Of a DNA stretch of 64,000 bases, positions 36,652-49,800 are shown one piece after another. Each line of letters starts with the position of its first letter. The first letter of the stretch is position 1. The notes under the pieces are model-generated. The model worked only from the letters and a program-made list of their open reading frames with translations, ran no database searches and had not been told where the DNA came from. A program made the position numbers and the translations under genes. Where the stretch lies: the NCBI GenBank assembly GCA_018873225.1, contig JAEILZ010000001.1:5766001-5830000 (forward strand). Reading direction: 5' to 3'. Source of the stretch: [Phialemoniopsis] sp. UDSM-2020 (taxonomy: Eukaryota > Ascomycota > Sordariomycetes > Thyridiales > Thyridiaceae).

Positions 36652-39600
36652 GGCGATCAGGCTACGAGGCTTTCGCGACACACACGAGGCTCTGTCCAGT
36701 TAATGATTGGTGGTCCGTGCCTCTTTGGACTGCGGACAGACTCACGAATGATGTGTCGCTTGTCACGACAAGATTGAGGGGTTCTACGCGTCGGTAATTT
36801 TTCACGATCAGAGGTCGTAAGCATTATGGGTCCATTTCTGTCTGTTTTGGGCAACACAACCGAATCTCGGCATGGTCGGAACCAACAGCAAACTGTCGCC
36901 AACACAACCGGCGGATATGAATCTCTCGAACCAGTATTCTCCACGGGTCTTTATTATCTCGTCTACTCGTATTCACGAATAACCTTGTATATCTTTGCTG
37001 CACCTATTACTGACAGAAACTAGTTGAATGTTCACATACTCTGGCATTGATATTGGCAAAGCTGCGAACACAAAACAAGTAGGACTTCAAATAGTTGGCT
37101 TGCCTATCTTCTGTGTAGGTTCAATTGTCAATAGTTGTTATCATAATCTACCTCTGAAGCACATGATTAAGATGGTTGCCAAAATGCCACGCATAGATGA
37201 GTTTTCTTGAATATCTTATACTAGCGACAATGCCTTGAATGATGTTCCCTTGCTTTGACGTTGTCATATTCTCCAGACATCATTGGCATAACTTGAACTG
37301 ATTTATCGAAGTTCTTTGGTCGGGCAACGGTGATGGTCGACCAAACACATTTTTGACGACACCACGTTGTTATTGTGATGTGACTTGAGTCTCGATACAG
37401 GAGCTTGTTACTTGATATAGAGCAGCTACCTCACAAAGCTCATCACTGTCGAACTTAGGAAAATAAGTGTTGCTGAAGCTCGGGATACCCCTAGATCAAA
37501 CTGAACATTGGCGGTAGATACGACAGCGGCTTCTTTCCATTGTTCCATTGCCACAGCCATTTGCACCGCTCCTGGGCAAGGCTTCCTAACTTGAAAATGG
37601 TTCTAGCACGAATCCATACATTTATCTGGTCTTGTCAAACCCTTCAGCGAGACAGTGCTCTACGTTCTCGAGAAGTGACAGCCCGCCCCGTGGAGCAATG
37701 ACCGTATTCCCAACGTTGACGAAAGAGGCATCTTCGGGTCGGATCCTACGCCGCATCGACATCTACCATACCCGTATACGGCCTGAGATTCCAAATACCG
37801 ACCCAGACGCCCATCTCTGGCACAGACCTGTCAGCCCTAGCAAAGACATGACACCACCTCCATGCATGCTAGACGATTCCTACCGACAACAGGCGAGACT
37901 AAACAAGCGATTGAAAGGTGTCATTTCGCGCGCGACTACACTAGGCCTTTGCATGCGTGCGTAAATGTATATAAGCACGCACCGACACCTTGTACGGCCG
38001 TTAGTCTTGGCCGATCTCAGCACTAAGAGCTGGGACTAGTGAAACGCAGGCTGCAAGCAATGACAGCGAGACCGAGCCCGCCATACAGGCTGCGAGTGCC
38101 GAGACGCTACGCCGTGGGAAGGGGAATATCTCAGCTCATACCGGCCCAGCTCTGCGAGCCGAAGCGGGCAAGCAGAGAGCGGCTCATCATCAAATCCTGA
38201 GGGGGTGGGTTGGAAGTTTCACCGCTCCTTTGCTTCTTGTGCAACCCCGCTCTCCCCTTTCGGGCAACGGTGGCTACTAGAGATTTATGATATTGATAAG
38301 AGGCGTGAAATAAGGTGATGATGGGAGGAGAAATATGACATATCAAAAACAGACGTCAGGAATTGGCCCTGTCAAATTGTCTGCCTGGGTGCATGCATGT
38401 GGCAGTGTCCGGTTAATCACCGTTGAGCAAACAGTCATCACGCGGACATGTTCTCGCTCTCGATAAAGCACATCTTATGGACCGTTCTGATATAACCCAA
38501 AGAAACCCTGCAACCCCGCTCCTTTTGGGAACGCAGGCAGGCATGTAAGCAACGTCGATTCCAGGCATGCAAGAGCCAGCAGACCCAACGGCAAACCCGC
38601 AGGACGACTTACATATCACCCGCAGCGCTGGGAACCTTCCCATGGTCACACAGAGCACACCGGCGTCGTGATTGTCCGTGTCATTGATGTAGGTAGTGGG
38701 TGTTCATACCACTCTTTGTGCTTTCTGCACATTATGCTTTTGAATCCCTGCTATCCCTGCGTTTGCAAACACTGATGCATAAGTGACGCCACTTAAAGGC
38801 CTGTTCGTGTTACACTGCCACACAGAGCGGCTGTTTGCCCTTTCGAGTCAACTGCCGGTGAGCAGCTGGTGGTGTGCTTTGCACACATTTGGTTTTCTGG
38901 AATTGATGAACACGAGAAGAAGCTACCAACGCAGGCTTGCGGCGCATGACGACTGGATTGCGTAGTGCTGGCCGAGTCGAGGACAGTCAAAATTTACTTC
39001 TGATATGCCTGACGTTCGCGTTTGCAAAGTCCAAGCCAGGCCAGGCTACCCGCCAGACTAACGAACGCCAGTCAGCCTGCCAGAGACACGGCCCCAGGTG
39101 TCATCCCGCAGTAGCCAAGTCGTCCTTACAGCATACCACAGCAGGAGTAACTCTGGCACGCGCGGGTCGGGCCTAGCCATCACCGGGGAACGTGACAGAT
39201 CCAACACTGATGATGGGAGAAGGACCATTGGTAACGTAACGGTTTCGTTTGCTTGACTGGCGACTGGCTGGCCGACTTGCCTGGGCTGGCAGGGCCCTGG
39301 GCTTATTACCCCGTCGCTGGACTAGGAACCCCTAGCTTGGTTGGGCCTTAATTCCCCGTCACATGTGCAGAATCGCAAGCTTACACCGGGCCCTGCAGCC
39401 ACTCCGTCGTGCTTTGCAGTCGATGTATTAGGGTGTGTAATAAGGGGCCCAGAAGCATAACGCCCGAATAGGAAAACCCCCAAAGGCCGGGCCCCTTGCA
39501 CAGCATCGTCACTTTGAAACTTTGCGAAATGCGATCCCCTCCCGATTACCTTTGATCGATGAAGGTCCCTGCAGGTCGCCTACCGTCGGCTTTTTCCGTG

Positions 39601-42600
39601 GCCGGCTCGCGCAACCTGCCTCTTGCGACCTAGCATTGCACGAGCTTGGTAAGAAAAGTCGAGCTCTGGCCCAACGGTGCACTGACCTGGGCCGGCCTTG
39701 TCTTGGCATGCAAGCCACAGTGAACGGAGAGGGCTGATGGCTGGCCGTCAAACACCCAGATCCCTGAATATACGCTGAACGCTTGGCTGGTTTGGGCCAG
39801 AGAAGCGAAAGTCTAGCTCTTCAGCTGTGCAAGCGTTCGATTCTTCAAGGCTTCTCACAAGTGAGCAAACGGGGCAGCAGCAGAAAAAAGCATGGTTGTT
39901 TGTCGATGATTTCCCCACAATCGTCTGCTGCGCACATTTTCCACACTTCGTGTTCGGTTATGGACAGGGTTCTGGGATCTGGAACCTGGGAGCACTTGCA
40001 CCAACGATTTAAGCAAGGCGGCGTTAATGGCTTCCGAAAGCCCGCTGACTTTGTAGGTCAACGTCGCGACCCAGCGAGAAGAAGACGAACTGAAGAATCA
40101 TCAACGACTGAGACTTCTGCGTGGTAAATTACCGCAAAACAAGGGAATTGACATCGAAGCCCGCACCTCCAGCAAGAATGGTTGATGTCGATAATTACCG
40201 CCTAATCGTAAGGATGTGACTTCACACCTCAGACAACCTTTTTCGATTCGCAGACCCCAGGCCATGCGACTCTGGAGGAGCAGGGATGTTCCCCCCGATT
40301 CCCCTGCATCTCCAACGCTCCTGCATGCAAGCGGCCGTTCTTGGGAATCCCATGTTTCGAATCGAGCACAACGTGACCGTCATCATTTCGCCATTCGGCT
40401 CGGTCCCGACTGTTCATCACATCACAAGGACGAGGGGCTCGAGCCAAAGTGTTGCACTCAAAGGCATTTGATGGCACTTTGTCAGATGTCTGTCGGTCTC
40501 TTTATCGGCGGGACAAGCCAATCGCAAAAGAGGTAGGCATACCTGGGCCATTCCGGGTTGTTTGCGCGCAAAAAGAAACGATAGCAGCTGTTTGGTGATG
40601 CCTCGTGCATCGCACAATGTGCCGCGTTCCAGCGAGCCGGTCTTGCGTTGGTTGTTTGAACCGTGTTCCAATGCGGGTAGCGATGAACGCCCGTGATCGT
40701 CGTTAAGAACCTGGTTTTCCCCTTCGCATTCGTGCTCCGGAGATTTCCCGTCAACGCAGATCCGACGATAAAAAAGGCTGGTCAGAGACGTTTGGATTCG
40801 TAACGGCCAATGTTCTTCGAATAGTCGAACACTCCACCCGGCCCGTTACACCTGGGTATCATCCATGTATGACGAATTGCATTCTTTCTTGGGAGTTCGA
40901 GAAAGGGCGCATCATGATGCAGAGAAGAGTACCTGCTTTTATACAGTGAACCCTGGCCATTGTAGTCCATGCTATGCTGAAGCTACGGCACAAACGTTGA
41001 CTCGAGGGCGATGATTCGAGCCTGGAATAGGTAAAAGCCCGACGCACGTAAATGCCTGGTCTTTTCGGAATGCGGCTCAGAGCCCATGCCACTGCCGTGA
41101 AGCAATGACACCGGAGAGATTTCTGTCACATTTTGGTCCGATTTGGCAATGCTATCACATTTGCGAGGACAAAAGCCAAGCTCAAGCAAGCGGCCGTCCG
41201 TGAGCACAGACGTGAGGGTCTTGTTCCGAGCTCGGTGCATCCTTGAAGCTCGGCGCACGCACTGACCTTGCCCTGGACGGTGTATCGCCATGGTTTCAAA
41301 CCCAAGATGTGCCCAAGGCGCTTTCTGGTACCTGCCGCTGGCCACCAGGGGGCAGACCAGCCGATCGAATCAGCAGTGTTTCCGGCTGGTCAACATCCCG
41401 GAAGGAGACCGTGAATCGATTCGCGGAAGAACATTTTGCAGTTTTCAAACTTGACAAATCGGGCATGCTAGGGCGTCGTGATTCGCTGCTTTCTCGACGG
41501 GGTTCTCGCCAGCTTAGGTCAGTGTCAGGTCGTGCAGGTCTAGTGAGAATATTGTTTACCACCTGTTTGTCAACAAAGTCGATGTTCTGCATCGCTATGC
41601 CAGACCCACGCATCGTAGAGTTCGACAAAGAGCCAGCAGGATATGCGGACACCGTCACTGCTTGAGCGAAACTCTCTCTGGAGATCAATGCATCGCCAAT
41701 GGAGCAAATGATTCAAAAGGTGTCCACAGAGATTGAAAATGCACTTGCATTGGAGCGCATCAAAAGGAGCCGAGCCATTACGGACAATTTTTACAGCTGG
41801 CTGTTCTTGCCTATCCAGGTACTTCGCTTAACAGCCACAGCCTCGCAGATGACTAGGGAGCAAGATTTAAACGAGATCAGAGACATGAACCCACCATGCT
41901 AGGTAGCTTGGTGGAGCTGGTAGCGGCCCACGGGAGGCCAAACCGCTGGTTCGCTATCCCGTGCCTGTAGCGAGTTCCGCGACTTTTGACATTTTTGACA
42001 GCAACGCTATGGCTCCACGCGGAGCTTTGCAGATCGACCGACCATGGAAAGGGAAATTTGGATATACACATTGCGGCACAGTGACGTCTCGACCGGCTTT
42101 CCGGAGGAAGTGGCTCGTGGGGGTCAGTTTTGATAGATGTTGGGCAATGCGGTCTTGACGAGCCGGCGGTTCAAAGATTGTGGGCGCGTGTAGCTGCCGA
42201 GGAAGGAAAGACAACCAACCAGCCATCTGTCTATGGAGAGAATCCAAAGACCCCCCTACTTCGTATGCCGCCAGGGTTGCGTGCGTTCCCGCTCCGGAGT
42301 GCCGTGACTATGATGTGCAGATTCGAAAATTGCACGCGTGCAGATTGGATCTTGCGTTTGTTGGCATGATTTTTCTCGATGCCGACAACTCGGCGGCACA
42401 AGCCTCGCGAAACACGTTTTCGATGCAGTCGCAAACAGCAATATGTTGATCTCAAGGTGCTCACTATGAGTTGCCGACGAAAGCATGGAACCATTGACTG
42501 GGGTCGCATGCGACCCGCTAGAACAGGCAAGAGTGTACGTCGGCCTGAAGCAGGGTTTGGCATGGCATGGCATGGTCATGTCATGTTGTCGGCACGATAC

Positions 42601-44984
42601 TTGTACAGAGGAGCACGGATGGACTGCATCGCGACGGAGGTGGGTCTGGTTGGGGGTCAAAGGGACGGACGTGGGGTCGACAGCGGGTGGGCGTCAAGCG
42701 AGTGATGCTTTCCAGGTGTGATCAGCCGTGTTTTCACCCTGCCAGGTTTGCTTGTTCGGGTAATCCAGCTTCAGACGGCAGTGGTAGTCTCCTCTGTTGC
42801 CATGTATGCCGCCGCCAGGACGACTGCTATCTCTGGCATGAGGGAGCACGGCGATAGACGGCGGGGGGTCCTGAGCCGTTCTGTAACGCTCCAGGTTGCC
42901 GTTTTTAGTGCACGTCCGCCGGCAAGCGTCCCGAGACCGACTGGGGTTGGAGGATCGTTTGACCTAAGACAGGGAATCCCTCTGCTATATCCCGATTTAG
43001 ACGCCTGCATGGCCTCCTTTACACGACAATGGCCAGGAGTGACCACAAAGTTGGAAAAAGGGTCTTGACGTGTCAAGGCCGGCAAGTTTCGGACTGCAAT
43101 GACATGGTCTACCTGCCATGGTGCAATGTAGAGTGCCAGAAGGCATACCATATCTGGAGAGCATAATATCCGGATCAGTCGAGTGAAGCGCGATCGACGT
43201 ACCTATCTGGCCTGCGCGGAGCTCGAGTTGGTGACCCCTCAGACCAGCATGATGAAAAGACTTGGTGCGTTTACTGTGCTGGCTGGGTGAGAGTGGTGAC
43301 GGCGCCCGGTCGGTCGTGGAGGCTCCGTAACTTGGCGTCACACGGACACACCTGATGGTCTGCCCCAACACAGCGATTGGCTCGCTTCCCGTCAACTCTT
43401 CAACTGTTCGTCTACTTGTTGGCGCTCGAGCCTCTTGGGGATTGGACCAGCCACGGTGTGCAAAGGTGCCTGACTGGTCTGCTAGAGGAAATGTTCGATG
43501 GCTCTTCGGTGCAGCTGCTGTCTGCGACTGCATGCCTGTGCTCTTGGCTAAGCCATCCAATCGACTAAAGATCGGCTGGCCATGTGATTGCGCGAGAGCG
43601 CCGTCCAAATGACGACAGGCCAGCGATGTTGCATATGCATACTAGTTAGAGAAATCCCCAGGCCAATCCGGCCCGAGAGACATGGGGTTGGCCTTCACTC
43701 CTGGATAGGGAACTCCAATGTTTGAATTCCGACCCAAGCCTTTGCGCTGGCCACAAGAGTGATGCAGGTCCAGAGACGAGCCGAGCAAGGAAAGCTGATA
43801 CCCACTGCAGCAGGGTGTCAAATGGGACGACTTGATGCGACCCTGCGATGCAGGTACTTACTGATCGAGTACCCGGAGATGGACGGACAAAGGGGGGAGG
43901 AGCAGGAGGAGAAGGGCCGCGATGAAGAGCAGGGTCGGCAGATCGAGTTACCGCCACGCACGAGGACAGACCGCGCGCTGGCTTATCGTGGCACTGACTG
44001 CCCAGTGGTCTTGGGCTGCGGACTTGGTATTGCGTGACTGGTGATGGGGAACCTGGAAGTGTTTGGGGTCCAGAATGACGAATAGATCACAAAGCAATCC
44101 CTTTATCGTCGGAGCGGTAAAAGCAAGGGTGTGGTTGGCGATGTCTGGTTGAGGTGGAGGCGACAAGTGACCATTTTCTGGTTCTGATATAACCACGGGG
44201 CGACTCGGCGGGGTGGGCAAGGTGGGCAACCCCGCCTGTCAACCCACTGAATCCACTGAACCCACAGAGGCCACGGCGTGCCCACAGCGCGTGCGGACTT
44301 CTGTAACGGTTCAAGATTGATAGTCCAGGGATCCGAGGTCAGCTGGTTACCCAGAGCAGATTGCGATAATTAGTAGTGGCATTTCATTTTTATCAATCAC
44401 CAAAAAGCAACCTCAAGACTTGCTTGCACCCGACAAGATGGCATGGCAGGAGACGAGTGGTGGCCAAGAGGTGGAGAGGTCCATCAATCGATCCATCGTC
44501 CACCCATGGATGTTTCCAAGTTCTCTCTCACCGCTAGACCGTTGCCCCAAAACGCACCCGAGACCGAGATCTAGACCTTGTTGCCCTTTTTGCGACTCAC
44601 GATACGATTACATTACCTTACATCAGCGGAGACACCCTTGAAGACCTTCAAACAGCAAACACAAAGCCACGCCATTCCCTGCCTTGGTCTTTGCCGGACG
44701 CGGCGGCGACGGCGGAGTTTGTGAGGAAACCTGCGCGTCGGCTCTTTCCCCACGTTCCATTTCTCATCATGTTCTGGTTGATCTCCATCCTCTTCTCTTC
44801 TGCCCATGCCAGTAATGGCAATCTTTGGGTCGCAGTCCGGTTCGCCTGATTCCTCCAGTCGTCCTTCAAGTGAAGACGCGCATCTCAATCTCACTCTTTT
44901 ATGCTTCGAAAGTAGAGATGAAGACAGGGTGTCGTTCAACCCGACCACCGACGAGACGTTGAACCCCTCCACATCACGACCAGA
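36652..44984. other. 8.3-kb gene-poor stretch
   Basis: Six-frame reading finds only short or composition-driven frames, for example a 203-codon minus-strand frame at 43.0-43.6 kb and opposed frames near 41.3-41.7 kb. None has a recognisable motif or splice architecture. Composition varies: AT-richer around 37 kb, balanced elsewhere. No repeats longer than short simple ones were noticed. Confidence 0.5.
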
Positions 44985-45048
44985 TGTACGTATGTATGTA
45001 TGTATGTATGTATGTGTATGTCTGTCTGTATGTATGCATGTACATACA
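44985..45048. repeat. GTAT/GTCT tetranucleotide microsatellite
   Basis: A tract of imperfect TATG/GTAT units, interrupted by GTCTGTCTG, ends in CATGTACATACAT. Such tracts mutate by slippage and are useful polymorphic markers. It lies outside any gene I can support. Confidence 0.85.
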
Positions 45049-46717
45049 TTGTAGCCCTGCTTGCCCTACTCCCTTGCCCTACCTACTGCTTCTGCCCTTG
45101 TCCCTGTCTGGGTGGTGGATCTCCATACACCACACAGCGAAAAGCCAGGGCCATCGAGAGGGAGGTGTGGATAATGGATTTACCTCGCAGCATGCACACG
45201 TTGTTTGGAGGTGGTAACGACAAACACACAGCCCTTACTCGATCTGGTTCAAGGTGCATCTCACTCATCAAGGGACGCAAGGATCTTGGCTCTTTTGCCT
45301 TTTGCTTTTTCTCCCTCTGCCGCGCAGGAAGGGGGAAAGATGGTTGTGAGGGTCCTGCTTTTTTTTCCTTTTTCTCAATGTCTCCCCTTGATGCTCCATG
45401 TCTTGTCCTTAGTGCCGGAAGTGGACAGGAAAAAAGGCCTCGAATGTCTCCTCTCCGTTCTCAGACCCTCCAATCTCAAACGGCCGTTAGCATCATCCTT
45501 CGTGCAAGCACACCGCTGCCAATGGCCCCCTCCCCGATCCCCATTCCGCCCCTCATCGCACGAGCCAGGCTTGGGTGTGCTTTGACGATGTTTGCTCTCT
45601 CCACCGGCACGACTTGGGAGCAGGTATGCGGACGAGAGCAAATTGATGGGGCCAGGACGTCCCAGGTCCCCCCTGTCATCCTCCCATTCCTGTCGCCTTG
45701 GCTTTGAGAGCCGGACACACAGACGTGACACACTGACGGTCAAAACGGACGGTACCAGAGATTCAACCAACAGTCCATCTACAGAGTTTGTATTGCATCT
45801 CACCTTTCTCCCGCTCGGGTCTTTCATTCACACCCTATACCCCTGTTTCCTACAGTCCGTCGGCTGGCGTGTAGATTTGCCTCTCCCTTTGACCATTTTC
45901 CTTTGCTCGAGCTCTGTTCATTTAAGCTCCGTCAGCCGCTCTGCCCCTCCGAGCAGAAGAACTGTCTGGCTAAGCACTGATTGCACTCTTATGCCTCTTT
46001 ACTGCTGCTTTCGCCTCCGTTACCTCCCGGCAGCAAACACACTCTCCAGGAACAGTGCCTGGGGATCCTTGGTGCCGCTCCGATCTTGCTTGTCTCACCC
46101 TACTTGTACCCGGCCAGCCTTTACAAAAGGGACCCTCGATCGTACGCGCCCGCCAATGGGTGTAAGTGTGCGTGGCCCTGGTCGACGACACTAGATATCA
46201 TCATTGGCATCCACTTCCTCCATCCCCTCCCCCCACAATCCATGTTACCGTTTTAGGTCGTGTTCAGTCGCGCGATGGGGCTGCTCTTCATGCCTAAATG
46301 TGACTTACACCCTCCACCGCTGCCAACGCCAACATCATTTTCCTTCTGCTTCGTTTCTTAAACCTGCTCTTAATGTCATCAGTCTCCCCTCCTCTCCAAG
46401 GCTTGGTCATCATTTGTCTCACCAGCTTGTCGATACAAAGCAACCTATGAGAACACCCGCTCCGGTCCTTGGTGTCCTACGCTCTACATGTCCCTCACCC
46501 AGACTCAGGCTCCCACTGGCATACATATAAAGCAGAGCATGCCGTCGAGACCAGCACTCCTCGACTCTAGCCAAATCAGTCTTCGGTGTCTTCGCCCTCC
46601 AACTCTTGTATAGCTTCATCTCAGACTGGTTCACTTCGATCTACACGTTTACTCCTTCTGGTGCCCCTTTTCCCGCCAACTTCAAACATCTCGTCTTGGA
46701 CCGCAGACTCTTCCGTC
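45049..46717 (+). promoter_or_regulatory. Pyrimidine-rich upstream region of the small cysteine protein gene
   Basis: The + strand is strongly C/T-rich from about 45.05 kb to 46.7 kb, as in promoters and 5' leaders of highly expressed fungal genes. Frames of up to 235 codons cross it but read as Ser/Pro/Leu low complexity, a consequence of the pyrimidine bias rather than coding. A TATA box lies at 46526-46531. Confidence 0.45.
46526..46531 (+). promoter_or_regulatory. TATA box
   Basis: TATAAA in the context ACATATAAAGCAG, 187 nt upstream of the 54-residue gene's ATG. The interval is pyrimidine-rich and compatible with a 5' UTR of roughly 100-150 nt. TATA boxes often mark inducible fungal genes. 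Confidence 0.5.
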
Positions 46718-46882
46718 ATGTGCGACTTCACCAAGAACTACTACATCTACACGTCCTGCGCGGACCCGGGTGCCCACTTCTTCCGCACCTCGCTGGATGG
46801 CAGCCGGAAGCACGCATGTCCCAAGGGCCCTCACGAGAGGTACATCATGCTCCCGGGCCACTGCCCGCTCTGTCATGGCTGA
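46718..46882 (+). CDS. Small 54-residue cysteine-containing protein, function unknown
   Basis: An intronless frame starts MCDFTKNYYIYTSCADPG and ends in HCPLCHG. It contains five cysteines, a central basic segment (DGSRKHACPKGPHERY) and a C-terminal CPLC knuckle, so metal binding is possible (inference). No signal peptide or membrane segment is present. Charge, Cys/His content and codon choice (mostly C- or G-ending) differ from the Ser/Pro-rich noise of nearby frames, and a TATA box lies upstream, which together support a real gene. I recall similar small fungal proteins beginning MC-D with a terminal CPLC, but cannot name the family. The frame stays open upstream, so an N-terminal extension or spliced leader is possible. 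Confidence 0.6.
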   Translation: MCDFTKNYYIYTSCADPGAHFFRTSLDGSRKHACPKGPHERYIMLPGHCPLCHG

Positions 46883-49800
46883 GCCGAGACGGCCATTTCA
46901 AGAAGACATCTACAGTCTCTCTTGTCAGCACATTAAATCATCAGCATCTCGGGTGGTTGGGTCTATTCAACCCGCCGGAGCCAAGCCCGTAAGGGATTCT
47001 TTGTACGATACTCAAGTCACAGCACGAACATGCTTCACGAACCTATGAGCGGCCAATTCCCAAGGCCGCATATCACTACGCAGCCGCATCTCTTTCTACT
47101 ACAGAAACACTATCATCGACTACTCCGACAGACTCGTTCTTTGATGCAACTGATTGACCGGCGTTTCTATACCGGCACTGCTCTTTCTTTCACCATCTCG
47201 TTGCTCGGGGATCTATCATCGTTTTGCAGAGCATGGGCGTTCTACAGGACAAGGAGCAGGCGTTTACTTTGATGACGGCCTGCATTGCAAATGACAATCC
47301 CATTTCAACAGGGGAATCAGGGGCAAGGCACTTGGCAGGGAGAGATAACGCCATGCAGCACACGTTTTCCTTTCTTTTTCATGTTACGCACTACATCTCG
47401 CCACCGAGCAGGATTAATACGTTTAGAGGTTTTCTCTACTTGACTACATCTATCACATGTCACATATTCCAAAGCTATGCGATATACATCTGCTCCGGTG
47501 ATAAGCATGGCTTGACGGTGATAGACTCGGCATCTCCAGCGGCTGGGCTCGGAGCAAGGGGGGCGAAAAAGCCAGGGATTCAACTTTTGGGGGTCAGGTG
47601 CGGAGTCACGGCATGGAACAGCTTGGGATTATTGATATCAGCAGTTCTTTATAATATCTCTTTCGTGAGGAACCGGTTCTCTTTTTCCCATCCCACTGTT
47701 CACGACTGAATATGGTCATGGGGCCTTAACAGCAAATTGGTGCTTTGCTTATGTATCTCTTAGCACAGGGTATAATGGCGCACACTTTAGATGGTCAATC
47801 AATGATTATATACCGATCTGGACAAGCCGTTACTGGACGCAATATACTTATACCGCTGTCAACTTGCACTTTTTTGGTTGTCACAAACGTCGAGACTGGC
47901 CAGCCAAGGCTATAGGGGGAGCATCTAAGATAAGAAGCCCTGCTATAACGTAGAAGGAGAAGTGTTCAAGAGGCTTACTGATCACCTCGTGATCCGGGAA
48001 AGAGGCACCAGCAGCATGGAATGACAAGGAAGTGTGGGATGGCCCGACGAAGGCAGCATATCGGGATGAGACGGGCCCGTCCTGCAGGACCGCAGATTTG
48101 CAAAGAAGCACGTCAGCGAAATTTTCTCACGCACACATACTCTCTCTCTGACAAAGACGTCGTCATGATTATGAACGGGTGATCGGCGCGCCATCATTGT
48201 CATCAAGAGGGGTCAAGACTGACCCCTTTGGGCGAGCAACATGACACTATAGCTTCTATCACACACGCCCTCGACAGGGGGGCCGCCACAGGCTAGGCAA
48301 GTCCGGAACAGGAAGAGAGATGGCTTGGATAGACCTTTCTGGGCATGATTTTGGTATAGAGTGTGAAGAGGAAACTGTACATGGTTGAACAAACGCCACT
48401 CTGTCATGACTGCTCCCCGAGCATGGCGCAACGGCACATCTGCAACACCATGTCTGTCCTTTTCACGTGGTAAAAGACGGTGCCTGGGTAGGATCCCGCG
48501 GATGCCTTGCATCTGCTGCTGCTGCGGCGCACTTTGGATGAGAAACGGCAGGACTGGTCTGTCAGGGCACGCCTCGACCTCCCCAATGTAGACCCATCAC
48601 CGGGCCTGTGGGAATGAGATGGGCGCCTCCTCGGCAAGTGCGGCTAGTCCCGGGCATACCTTCTACCAGGAAGCAGCCGGAAGGGACAGGGACAGGGTGT
48701 CTATGATCTTGAGTGTGTCAGCGGCAAGGAGAGGGGAGCCAGACTGCCGACGTGGTCGCCAGATAGGTCTCGCCGAACAGGGCCTCGTCAGTACGTCTGA
48801 CCGCAGCAGCGCCCTCGGTACCCATCAACCCATCCCATGCCCTGGCCGCGAATCGGGCTGTATGTACCACAAAAGAGATAGTGGTACGATCGGCCGAGCC
48901 GTATACACGCCCCCCGCGCGCGGGTGACGAGACCCACGATGCGCTGGCAGAGCCAGGGGCTCGTCGTCCTGCACGTCGACGCTTTCTCTCGTCTAAGCGG
49001 GGACGAGGCGGCGGCGAGGGCGAGGTAGACGAGTGAAGGAAGGGAAGGGAGGGGTGTATAGCAAAGGGTCGCTATACCCTACTGGCGCCTGTGATAACCT
49101 GCTTCTTCGCGCCGGATTGCGTCCTTTAGTCCCAGAAGACAGTGGTCTCTGGATGTGGTACCGCCAGCACCGTTGTCTGGTGTCGTTGGGTTCGTCCGAT
49201 GAGGAAACGGACGGCACGGAAAAGCCAGAAGATAGTAACTATACTGGATGAAGACAAGTACGGTGCTCGAGCTCTGGACGTAGTGTGCGTCTCCCACTCC
49301 GTGAGACTCTCCTGTCCCCTCTCCCCTCAGCGAGTGCCTCTGAGATTGTTTGGGTTCGAGTGTCGAAACGCATGACGAGCTACTGCAGTCTGTTGCAAAA
49401 CAGGCAGATCGGCTTGGCGGCCTTGACAGTCGTTCACCCCCATGCGCGCTGGCTCAGTATGGGACCTGGTCCAGAATCTGGTTTCCGAGTCTGGCTTCCT
49501 GCAGACCGGAATGTGTCGTCCGTATTGACCCATCATCAGCTCGAACCAACAGACGGCCGCAATTTCGACTGATTCATTGACTCCCTTCTCCCTACTCCTC
49601 CACCAGATGATAGACGCCATTGGCCCCCGACCATTGGAACGAACTTGCTGGATGAACCAAGAACACAAAAAAGAAAGCTGATAGCGCAATCAAGCGTCTA
49701 TCACTCAGCCGTATTCACCCCTTTGAGAGAGAGGGGGGTGCCGCTGATTGCGCATAGAAGGAGGTCGAGCTTGGATCGTCAAAAGAGATGTCGCCCCCAC

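Noticed and set aside
42997..43608. 203-codon minus-strand frame
   Set aside because: No recognisable motif or signal, and overlapping frames on the other strand are similarly long.
45000..45707. 235-codon + frame starting in the microsatellite
   Set aside because: Starts within GTAT repeats and runs through pyrimidine-rich DNA; explained by base composition.
45592..46194. 200-codon + frame
   Set aside because: Ser/Pro/Leu/Arg-rich reading of a C/T-biased tract with no motif.
28084..46717. RIP-degraded transposon as explanation for the gene-poor block
   Set aside because: CG dinucleotides are frequent in large parts, TA is not dominant, and no transposase, RT or terminal repeats were recognised; a sliding-window RIP index was not computed.
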